A DNA stretch of 9,720 nt from positions 1-9,720 of the forward strand of contig JALTHV010000183.1 in NCBI GenBank assembly GCA_027004315.1, read 5' to 3'. Below are positions 1-6,577 of the stretch, piece after piece (positions within the stretch are counted from its first letter, which is position 1; each line of letters starts with the position of its first letter). The position numbers were made by a program, and so were the translations under genes. The notes below the pieces were generated by a model. The model worked only from the letters and a program-made list of their open reading frames with translations. It searched no databases and was not told the origin of the DNA. This DNA is from Deltaproteobacteria bacterium (lineage in GTDB: Bacteria; Desulfobacterota; Dissulfuribacteria; Dissulfuribacterales; UBA3076).

Positions 1-126
1 TTTTTATACCAAAATCATGCATTCCGAATACAACGAAAATAATAGTTATAATGTACGCTTTATCCGACTTTCAGGGTTGTAACCGTCTAGGTCCCCGGCC
101 AGCGGTAGCCGGGGGAATGTAAACGA
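1..126. other. Intergenic segment downstream of the chaperone cluster
   Basis: The first 60 or so bases are AT-rich and contain no gene I can support on either strand. A TATAAT hexamer on the plus strand at 47-52 has no convincing -35 box and no plus-strand gene after it. The remainder (77-125) is the GC-rich hairpin repeat listed separately. No uridine tract follows that hairpin in the operon's direction, so a classical intrinsic terminator is not evident. Confidence 0.5.
77..125. repeat. GC-rich palindromic hairpin repeat, copy A
   Basis: CCCCGGC (93-99) pairs perfectly with GCCGGGG (108-114) around an 8-nt loop. The flanks extend the palindrome imperfectly: CGTCTAGGT on the left faces the complement of AATGTAAACG on the right. 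Read on the minus strand, CGTTTACATTCCCCC followed by GGC matches positions 8004-8022 except for one extra C there. The ten bases TTGTAACCGT (77-86) recur at 7991-8000. The core GGCCAGCnnTnGCCGGGG is shared with both arms of the element near 8000. It lies directly after the stop codon of the J-like gene and may act as a transcript-end hairpin. It resembles REP-type dispersed repeats, but the family assignment is inferred. Confidence 0.65.
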
Positions 127-501
127 TTAGCAAATGGGCCTCTTGAGGTGTAGGTGCCTGTGCAGTATATCGAGCAATAGCCCCTGTGAAAGGAGGTCTG
201 CTATGGGCTGCCAGTCTCCAGACTCTGTCTTAGATAGAATACTCTTCAGGGGGGGAATGGGTTCAGGCAGGCCCTCTATCCCCATCAGAGACGCAATTGC
301 CTGGAGATTGCCCCTTTCCATGTCTTCGGCCTGTGCCTTTAGGGACGTAAGGTATTCGTAAGCAGCCCGAATTCGCGCAAAACGCTCAGGCCTGAACTCA
401 GGCGGATAACGCCGGGTCATCCTGCGAAAGGCCTTATCTATATCCTCTATAGATGCCCCCGGGTCAATCCTCAGTATTTTGTATGCAGTCTTAAAATCCA
501 T
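127..501 (-). CDS. Short J-domain-like protein with HPD replaced by PPE
   Basis: This 124-residue protein is the last gene of the chaperone operon. Residues 3-52 match a J domain: an initial 'AYKILRIDPGAS' segment, helix II 'IEDIDKAFRRMTRRY', and helix III 'RFARIRAAYEYL'. The signature loop reads Y-P-P-E where a standard J protein has Y-H-P-D, so the His and Asp of HPD (residues 33 and 35) are Pro and Glu. HPD is what canonical J proteins use to trigger Hsp70 ATPase, so this one either works differently or only recruits and positions its partner. Residues 53-124 form a helical tail with no zinc-finger or CTD peptide-binding domains, so it is not DnaJ or CbpA. The ATG lies 4 nt after the stop of the 719-residue gene, with AGGG just upstream, consistent with coupled translation. 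The stop codon abuts repeat copy A. Confidence 0.8.
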   Translation of the reverse strand: MDFKTAYKILRIDPGASIEDIDKAFRRMTRRYPPEFRPERFARIRAAYEYLTSLKAQAEDMERGNLQAIASLMGIEGLPEPIPPLKSILSKTESGDWQPIADLLSQGLLLDILHRHLHLKRPIC

Positions 502-505
502 ATCC

Positions 506-2665
506 CTATGACCGTTGCCTAATCCTGTCTATATATTCGCCCATGATGGCCTGCCTTTCAGTGGAGTTCAGCTTTGCCTGCACATCTCTCAGCTTTTTCA
601 GCAGGAGTTGCCGCAATGACTTGTATTGTCTATTCTTTCCACGTGGTATGGATTTTCGCATATCATCTACGCACGAGACAATTTCCTCCCAGTGTCCAAA
701 GTCATGCGGGATGCCAGGTAAGATACGGGACAGGGCATGATAGGCAAGATTCAGCCGGTCACTATTCCTGATGCCTGCCATATCCAGGGTCCCAAGATAT
801 ACAGCTACTCGCCATTTGACCGGGAGCGGCGCCTTATTGAAACTCTGATTCAGAGAAGACATGCGCCTCTTCGCAGGGGTAGTGATCAATATATTAAGGA
901 GCTCCAGGGCCAGGATCTCCGAATTATCTCCAAGTACACTGCGTCCGAACCTCAGTATCTTATCAGTAAATCGGGTCGTCTCTTTGTATATATTAGAATC
1001 AGAATCTAGGCCAAAATCAGAAAAGGCCGAGAAAAAATCTGCTAAGGGTCCCCCCGCAATTTTATTGATATTCGTCCACTTCTCAAGGATCCTGGAGGTC
1101 AGCTTCTTTTCAATTTCAGGCCATTGTCTGGGGAGCAATTCCATACTGAGGGCAACTATCTCTTTCCATGCCCTGGAATACCGCATCTCCATAGTCGAAT
1201 AAAAGAGTGTGAGAACTAAGTCCTGGACTCCATTATAGTTAAGGGTCTCCTTTTTAGCTAGTAAGGTCTCTCTGGTACGACGGGCGATGACATTGAGCGA
1301 GTTTGAGAGTCTCAGTGCGGCGTAGGCGGCCAGTAGCAACCCGCCGTCTTTCGGAAAGTATTCACTCAGGGCCAGCCAGATCTCTCCCTGACGACGTATC
1401 TGCCTGACAGGGACCTCTCCCATCGCATTTAAACTGGCCCGGATGACCTGAGCTGCCTCATATCTGTCTCTATCGGGCAAATCGGCAATAGCCGCGGCTG
1501 CATCCTCAAGTGCGTCCAGACCCAGGGCCATCTCGGTATCCAGATCCTCGTCGTCCATAAGTTCCGAGAATGGATCCTCGTCAGATTCATCGCGGGCAGC
1601 AAGGCCGTAAAGGCCCATGTCAGCCAAGAAGCGTTCGCGTGCTGTAGATGCCCTGCTATCCCGGTATGTAAGGAGCATGCGGCGCATTCCATTAAAATCT
1701 CTGTCTCTGACCATGGATGTCCACCTGCCCCACTTGTCTATTAGCTCCTCCAGGCCCTTGCGCTCGGCCTCATCGACATCCAGGAGCCCTATCAAGATAT
1801 CGCCGAAGTCCTCCCACAATACTGTACCCTCAGGCCCTGTCAGAAACATGTAACACGTCAACCTCACACACTGGGCCAGATGTTCCAGGGACTTGGGCAA
1901 CGGTGGATCTCCTCTGTCAATAAGAAGCCTGTGGATATCCCTGGCCCAATAGCCTAACATCCCTTCAATTTCATCGGAGTCGGCTGGCAGACAAGACATC
2001 ATATCGCTCTGTATCTGGACTAACTTGTCTGCCTGCTCAAGGAATATCGTATGTACACCTCTGTTTTTGAGGCCTGAGATGCAGCGTTGCAGATCTCTCC
2101 AGTAGGTAGGAGGCAGGGTATAGCCAACTCTTTCGGGCCTATGCAGAAGACGGAACAGTCTCCATACATCTTTAGCTGCCTGACTTGACATGCGTGGACG
2201 GGGGTTCTGCCCTAGGAGCACCCGGTCAATGGAGGCATTAAGCCGGTCCAGATCAGGATTTTCTGCCCCTGTCAGGCCATTGAGGTCGGCAATGAGCGGT
2301 AAAAAATCACCTGCCCCATCCATCCCAGCCAGGTCTTCCAGGCACATATGGGCCTCTTTGGACTTTCCTTCCAATAAAAACGATATGGCCTCTATGAGCA
2401 GGGACAGGGGATGCCTGGGAGGCAGGCTACTGGTCAGGTCTTTGGCATCTTGCCAGTGCCCAACATATAGGGCCTCTATTACCTCCCTATGAACCGCTTC
2501 GTAAAAGGCCTCTTTGCAGGGAGAGAGTTCTGATTTCGGATACAGACGGACATGGCTCCTGATAAAGGCCTGGTCGTCCTTGCCGATCAGATCTCTTAAT
2601 TTCTGAAGCTTTTGCTTCTTGAGACGTCTTAGCCTCTTTTTCTCCCCTTTCTTTTTACGTACCAA
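506..2665 (-). CDS. Large alpha-helical protein of unknown function in an Hsp70 operon
   Basis: I do not recognise this 719-residue protein. The N-terminus (residues 3-24) is very Lys/Arg-rich, suggesting contact with nucleic acid, ribosome or an acidic partner. The rest looks almost wholly helical, with TPR-like stretches such as residues 60-110 ('AKDLTSSLPPRHPLSLLIEA', then 'EGKSKEAHMCLEDLAG'), which suggests an alpha-solenoid. An acidic linker (about 358-378) separates two helical halves. There is no signal peptide, membrane segment or enzymatic motif, so it is probably cytoplasmic. The start is TTG at 2663-2665, immediately after the Hsp70 stop codon. A strong Shine-Dalgarno, GAGGAA, lies 6 nt upstream inside the Hsp70 gene, and no ATG near that point competes. 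Direct abutment implies translational coupling and a linked function, for example client recruitment or scaffolding. That role is inference. Confidence 0.85.
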   Translation of the reverse strand: MVRKKKGEKKRLRRLKKQKLQKLRDLIGKDDQAFIRSHVRLYPKSELSPCKEAFYEAVHREVIEALYVGHWQDAKDLTSSLPPRHPLSLLIEAISFLLEGKSKEAHMCLEDLAGMDGAGDFLPLIADLNGLTGAENPDLDRLNASIDRVLLGQNPRPRMSSQAAKDVWRLFRLLHRPERVGYTLPPTYWRDLQRCISGLKNRGVHTIFLEQADKLVQIQSDMMSCLPADSDEIEGMLGYWARDIHRLLIDRGDPPLPKSLEHLAQCVRLTCYMFLTGPEGTVLWEDFGDILIGLLDVDEAERKGLEELIDKWGRWTSMVRDRDFNGMRRMLLTYRDSRASTARERFLADMGLYGLAARDESDEDPFSELMDDEDLDTEMALGLDALEDAAAAIADLPDRDRYEAAQVIRASLNAMGEVPVRQIRRQGEIWLALSEYFPKDGGLLLAAYAALRLSNSLNVIARRTRETLLAKKETLNYNGVQDLVLTLFYSTMEMRYSRAWKEIVALSMELLPRQWPEIEKKLTSRILEKWTNINKIAGGPLADFFSAFSDFGLDSDSNIYKETTRFTDKILRFGRSVLGDNSEILALELLNILITTPAKRRMSSLNQSFNKAPLPVKWRVAVYLGTLDMAGIRNSDRLNLAYHALSRILPGIPHDFGHWEEIVSCVDDMRKSIPRGKNRQYKSLRQLLLKKLRDVQAKLNSTERQAIMGEYIDRIRQRS

Positions 2666-4354
2666 CTAGTCTTCCTCTAAGGCCTCCATAGCATCAAGGA
2701 GGTCCTCCTCTAAGGTCTCGAGGTCTTCTTCCGAGACCCCGGAGGCCCTGGCTTCGGTATAGGCATCCAGGGCCTCTATCAACTGCCTCCTGGCCGGGTC
2801 ATCTTCAGACAGCCCTTTCATTCCAAGGAGTTTTTTTGCCTTTCGCTGGAGATAATCTTCTGTAATAGATGTCTGGACACCTCCTGCCCCACGTTCCCGC
2901 ACAGACATGGTTACTTCTTTACGGTTATCGTAGCCCTTCTGGTCAGCCACCACATGAATTATGCCATCCAGGTCGTAGGAAAATTCAACTACAATATCAG
3001 AGTGCCTGGGTGAGGGACGGAGAGACATATTAAACGAGCCAATGGATTTATTTTGGCTGCAGCGGCTTGCCTCGCCCTGGAAGACGTCTATCAGGACTGC
3101 CTTCTGATTTTCCACCATAGTACGAAAGACATCCGCACGGGTAACCGGTATAGGCGTATTTCTAGGGATGATAGGCGCAAAGGTGTCAGGTCTGGCATCA
3201 AGGTAGTCATCCTCTTTACCAAAGGCCCTGATACCCAGAGAGTGGGCAGCCACGTCCACCAGGATCTGATCAAAGATTTCACCTGCCATGATCCCACCCT
3301 GGATAGCAGCACCAAGGGCCACACATAATTCCGGGTCCACCGCTAGCTCTGGGGGGGACTCGATGGTCATCTTAAGGCCCTCGATCACTGCAGGAATATG
3401 ACTGGACCCGCCTACCAGGATGACCTTGTTCAGGTCTTTGGGCTCGAGAGAGGCCTCTTCCAGGGCGTGTTTGACCTCATAAAAGGTGCTATCAATAAAT
3501 TCCTCAATCAGCGATTCAAAGGTAGATCTTGAGATCTCTATGTCGAGATGCACAGGCCTGCCGTCCCGCTTGGCCAGGGCCGGTTCCAGTATCTTGACAA
3601 AGGGCCGGGTTGAGAGACCTATCTTGGCCTTTTCTACTGCCTCGCTCAGACGGGCTATGGCCCTTTGGTCCTTAGACAGGTCTACCCCTTCCTTTATCCG
3701 GAGGTGGTCCAGGACGTGAGTCAGGAGCTTCCGGTCAAAATCGTCCCCTCCCAGTTGTGTATTTCCCCGGCTGGACAGTACCTCTCTCACCTCTCCCTGT
3801 ATGCGGAGCACTGATACATCGAAAGTGCCGCCTCCAAGGTCATAGATGAGGATATGCTGTCTGCCTGATGCCGCTTCAGCAGGTCCTTCATATACCAGTG
3901 ATGCGGCCGTAGGTTCGTTGATTATACGTACCACATCCAGGCCTGCCATCTCCCCGGCCTTGATAGTGGCCCTTCGTTGTGCATCATTAAAATATGCGGG
4001 GACTGTAATGACCACACGATTGATCGGCTCTTTTAATGCCTCTTCACCCTGTGTCTTTATATAGTGCAGGATCTTACTGGATATCTCCTCGGGAGTCAGC
4101 TCCTGGTCGCCAATATGGACCTTGACATCTTTTCCCATAAGGCGCTTTATGGACTTTACTGTATAATCGGGGAAGAGGATGCTTCTCCGCTTGGCCCTCT
4201 GCCCCACGATGAATTCACCGCTATCCGGGTCCAAGCTCACTACTGATGGTACCAGCCCGCTAGCGTCAATAGGTATAATTGTTGGTTTGCCGTCACGGAG
4301 GGCCGCCAGAGATGAGTTGGTGGTCCCAAGATCGATTCCGAATATTGTATCCAT
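2666..4354 (-). CDS. Hsp70-family chaperone (HscC-sized DnaK paralogue)
   Basis: A 562-residue ATP-dependent chaperone. The nucleotide-binding domain (about 1-358) carries all classic motifs: phosphate-1 'GIDLGTTNSS' (6-15), 'NEPTAA' (146-151), phosphate-2 'YDLGGGTFDVSV' (171-182) and the adenosine motif 'LVGGSSHIPAV' (313-323). The interdomain linker is 'ILVDVAAHSLGI' (364-375), where DnaK typically has LLLDVTPLSLGI; the hydrophobic-Asp core is kept but the TPL part is changed. A beta substrate-binding domain follows (about 373-490), then a short helical lid ending in an acidic tail (541-562). The protein is roughly 70-80 residues shorter than housekeeping DnaK and near the length of E. coli HscC, so it is probably a specialised paralogue. 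ATG at 4354 has AGAGG 6-7 nt upstream. It sits 15 nt after the GrpE-like gene and directly before the unknown 719-residue gene. Neither a CIRCE operator nor an hrcA gene is visible. Confidence 0.95.
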   Translation of the reverse strand: MDTIFGIDLGTTNSSLAALRDGKPTIIPIDASGLVPSVVSLDPDSGEFIVGQRAKRRSILFPDYTVKSIKRLMGKDVKVHIGDQELTPEEISSKILHYIKTQGEEALKEPINRVVITVPAYFNDAQRRATIKAGEMAGLDVVRIINEPTAASLVYEGPAEAASGRQHILIYDLGGGTFDVSVLRIQGEVREVLSSRGNTQLGGDDFDRKLLTHVLDHLRIKEGVDLSKDQRAIARLSEAVEKAKIGLSTRPFVKILEPALAKRDGRPVHLDIEISRSTFESLIEEFIDSTFYEVKHALEEASLEPKDLNKVILVGGSSHIPAVIEGLKMTIESPPELAVDPELCVALGAAIQGGIMAGEIFDQILVDVAAHSLGIRAFGKEDDYLDARPDTFAPIIPRNTPIPVTRADVFRTMVENQKAVLIDVFQGEASRCSQNKSIGSFNMSLRPSPRHSDIVVEFSYDLDGIIHVVADQKGYDNRKEVTMSVRERGAGGVQTSITEDYLQRKAKKLLGMKGLSEDDPARRQLIEALDAYTEARASGVSEEDLETLEEDLLDAMEALEED

Positions 4355-4369
4355 AGATACCTCTTAGAT

Positions 4370-5044
4370 TCAGAGTTGTGTCTGAACAGAATTTTTGTTC
4401 GGACAGCGGCCGGCCTGTTCCTCTTGATTGACGACTACCCAGGCCGGACGCAATAGTATATTGTTGTATAAATAACCCGGCCTGAGTGTCTCAAGGACCC
4501 AATTGTTTGGCTGCTGTGGGTCATGCCCGATCTCTCTGGCCTCGTGGTATTGGTCATTAAAAGGTACATTTTCTAATGGGAGCCTGCTAATACCAAAGAC
4601 TGTCAGGGCTGCATCGACATGTTCCTGCAGGATACTCAGGGTATCTGGATCATCGATCTGCCTCGATGTATAGAAGAGACAATCGGCCAGTGCAATAAGA
4701 CCTTTACATTGTTCCTTGCTGGCTCTCTTAGATGATGCCTCAGAGGTCTGTCTGCTGGTCTTCAGGGCCATTTCAATGCGGGTAAGCCGTTCAGTAAGGT
4801 CCTCAAAGCCCATTTCCTGGATCTGGCTTATCTTTTGTAGTCTCCCCTTAAGGGGCCTTATCGCCGCTTTAATGACAGAGGCCATGTCCTCTTCCTGTAA
4901 GGCAGGTTGCTCATGTATCCCTACGAGGGGCTCTACTAAATGAGGTATGGTACTATGGCCCTGTGTAAATTCAGGCCTTTTCCTGCGCGAGCTACAGGAA
5001 GTTACTTCTTTAAAGTACGACCGCAGTGATTGCAAGATCGACAC
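4370..5044 (-). CDS. Divergent GrpE-like nucleotide exchange factor
   Basis: About 224 residues. The C-terminal beta domain is recognisable as GrpE: FGI (150-152), PFND-Q-YHEA (161-169, compare PFDPxxHEA), then 'VLETLRPGY' (183-191) and 'LLRPAWVVVNQ' (197-207), which match the VxxVxxxGY and LRPAxVVV signature. Residues about 53-150 are predicted helical and would correspond to the dimerising coiled coil and four-helix region, but sequence similarity there is low. GrpE proteins release ADP from Hsp70; its position 15 nt before an Hsp70 gene makes that protein the likely partner. The start is uncertain. The open frame extends to a TTG at 5071 that overlaps the upstream stop (TTGA) but has a poor Shine-Dalgarno. 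GTG at 5042-5044 has GGAG 5 nt upstream and is preferred here. Family membership is firm; biochemical activity is inferred. Confidence 0.85.
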   Translation of the reverse strand: MSILQSLRSYFKEVTSCSSRRKRPEFTQGHSTIPHLVEPLVGIHEQPALQEEDMASVIKAAIRPLKGRLQKISQIQEMGFEDLTERLTRIEMALKTSRQTSEASSKRASKEQCKGLIALADCLFYTSRQIDDPDTLSILQEHVDAALTVFGISRLPLENVPFNDQYHEAREIGHDPQQPNNWVLETLRPGYLYNNILLRPAWVVVNQEEQAGRCPNKNSVQTQL

Positions 5045-5067
5045 TATCGCTCCATGCCTTGTGCATC

Positions 5068-5358
5068 TCAACGTCTCTTTGATGCCCTCTTTGCCGCCTT
5101 GAGGGGATTGATATTTCTGCCTATGTTATCTTGTCGGATCTCTCTCTTTACATGAGTCGCAAAATTACAGGTGCCCCTTCGCCATTTTGCTGCTGGATCC
5201 GGATAAACCGAACAAAATTCTTTGCCGTTATACTGAACAACCCTTGCACAGCCTTTACACTGTTCGACTATTTCAAGGCAAGTACCACCTATATAGGTAC
5301 AGCCATTTTTACTCGCGAACCTACACTGAACTCCTGGTCTGACTGTAGTACATTCCAT
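5068..5358 (-). CDS. PxxKW family cysteine-rich protein
   Basis: This 96-residue soluble protein has eight cysteines (3, 12, 20, 27, 34, 37, 49, 64), including a CxxC pair at 34-37, and the motif P-A-A-K-W at 55-59. That defines the PxxKW cysteine-rich family, which I know from deltaproteobacterial genomes and whose function is unknown. The cysteine spacing suggests zinc or iron-sulfur binding, or disulfides; the sequence does not decide which. The C-terminal 25 residues are basic (Lys/Arg-rich). No signal peptide is visible. ATG at 5358 is preceded by a near-consensus Shine-Dalgarno, AGGAGGT, with 8 nt spacing, the strongest in the cluster. It is the first gene of the chaperone operon, and its stop overlaps the longest possible GrpE-like frame. 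A redox- or metal-linked role for the chaperone system is speculation. Confidence 0.85.
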   Translation of the reverse strand: MECTTVRPGVQCRFASKNGCTYIGGTCLEIVEQCKGCARVVQYNGKEFCSVYPDPAAKWRRGTCNFATHVKREIRQDNIGRNINPLKAAKRASKRR

Positions 5359-5397
5359 ATATTAAAACCTCCTAAAGAATTCCTTCAAAAAAATATT

Positions 5398-5426
5398 CTT
5401 TTACCCTAGATTCAATGAATCGGCAA
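5398..5426 (-). promoter_or_regulatory. Candidate sigma70-type promoter of the chaperone operon
   Basis: Read on the minus strand, TTGCCG (5421-5426) is separated by exactly 17 nt from TAAAAG (5398-5403). Each hexamer matches the sigma70 consensus at 4 of 6 positions. It lies 40-68 nt upstream of the PxxKW gene start. The -35 box overlaps one arm of a short inverted repeat (GGCAAG 5422-5427 with CTTGCC 5442-5447), which could be an operator or an attenuated end for rlmN. The evidence is weak and by inspection only. Confidence 0.3.
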
Positions 5427-5485
5427 GCTATCCTGTAACTTCTTGCCTTCTGAGTTGCAGCATGGGGAACCCTATTACGATATTC

Positions 5486-6517
5486 TCAGCCCCTTTCCTG
5501 TAGTTCTGCGTATAATTGACCACATGCAGCCGATATGTCCTGTCCCTTACTCTTTCTTATGGTGGCAGTATAGTTGGCATCTCTAAGTACCTGCTGAAAT
5601 AACAGGACCTGTTCAGAGGCAGGACGTCTGAAGGGTAACCTGCTGACTTCGTTGTAGGGTATCAGGTTGATCTTTGAGGGGATCCCCCTGAGAAGTCCTG
5701 CAAGTAAAGATGCCTGTTCAAGACTGTCATTTATGCCGGCAAGAAGGAGATATTCAAACGTAATGCGTCTCCTGCGGGAAAGTCGATATCTATGACAGGC
5801 CTCAATAAGCCGTGACAGGGGATAGCGCAGGTTGACGGGCATTATCTGACTTCGGGTCTTGTCATCCGGGGCCTGCAGGGAGATGGCAAGCCCTACGTCC
5901 GTATCTCTGCCAAGACGTAAGATTTCAGGGACCAGGCCGCAGGTAGATACGGTTATCTTGCGCAGAGAAAAGTTGAGTCCCAGGTCATCAGTGAGGATAT
6001 GAATAGATTTTAAGACATTATCATAGTTTGCAAGCGGTTCTCCCATGCCCATAAATACGATATTTGTGGGCCGTTCTCTCTCTTCAATGCGTCTCAGTGT
6101 GGCAAGGACCTGACCCGCAATTTCTGAGGATGCAAGCTGACGATGGAAGCCCATCCTGGCCGTATTGCAGAATCTACAGCCCATGGCACACCCTACCTGG
6201 CTGGATATACAGAGGGTATTGTGCCCCTGTCCCGGTATGAGCACACTCTCTACCACCAGACCATCTGGCAGCCCCCAGGCAAACTTGATGGCGCCATCTA
6301 CGGAATGCTGCTCTGCTACAACCTGCAGATCAGTAAGCACGCCTTTTTCTGCCACCATTTTTCTGAGGGCCTTTGGGAAATCTGTCATTTGAGAAAAATC
6401 CCAGAACCCAGGCCTCCAAAGCCAGCTAAAGAGCTGCCGGCCCCTGAAGGCCGGAAGGCCCATATCTCTTGCCCAGTCCTCAAGTTCTCCCAGACTGAGA
6501 CTACGGTAATCGATCAT
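5486..6517 (-). CDS. rlmN: 23S rRNA (adenine2503-C2)/tRNA (adenine37-C2) methyltransferase RlmN
   Basis: A cytoplasmic radical SAM enzyme that methylates C2 of A2503 in 23S rRNA and, in the family, A37 of some tRNAs, supporting translational fidelity. In 343-residue numbering the iron-sulfur motif CxxxCxxC is at C110, C114 and C117 ('VGCAMGCRFCNTA'). The catalytic Cys of the 'LCISSQ' segment is C103, the SAM-binding GMGEP is at 157-161, and the methyl-carrying Cys is C332 in 'DISAACGQL'. These agree with E. coli RlmN (C118, C125/C129/C132, C355). Length is normal. An in-frame ATG at 6544 would add nine residues but lacks a Shine-Dalgarno; ATG at 6517 has AGGA 9 nt upstream and is preferred. 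It follows pfkA closely, so the two are probably co-transcribed. Confidence 0.96.
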   Translation of the reverse strand: MIDYRSLSLGELEDWARDMGLPAFRGRQLFSWLWRPGFWDFSQMTDFPKALRKMVAEKGVLTDLQVVAEQHSVDGAIKFAWGLPDGLVVESVLIPGQGHNTLCISSQVGCAMGCRFCNTARMGFHRQLASSEIAGQVLATLRRIEERERPTNIVFMGMGEPLANYDNVLKSIHILTDDLGLNFSLRKITVSTCGLVPEILRLGRDTDVGLAISLQAPDDKTRSQIMPVNLRYPLSRLIEACHRYRLSRRRRITFEYLLLAGINDSLEQASLLAGLLRGIPSKINLIPYNEVSRLPFRRPASEQVLLFQQVLRDANYTATIRKSKGQDISAACGQLYAELQERG

Positions 6518-6577
6518 GAGAGCCCGTCCTGCCCTATCCTTCATCCCGGGTCATCAATCTGCTTACTTATCATCCAA

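Noticed and set aside
47..52. TATAAT promoter box on the plus strand
   Set aside because: No adequate -35 box at 16-19 nt spacing and no plus-strand gene downstream.
93..114. Intrinsic terminator for the chaperone operon
   Set aside because: The stem is strong, but in the minus-strand direction it is followed by ACCTAGACGG with no T tract; better described as a repeat.
861..1202. 113-residue open frame on the plus strand inside the 719-residue gene
   Set aside because: Antisense shadow with no recognisable domain; the minus-strand frame is continuous and fits the operon.
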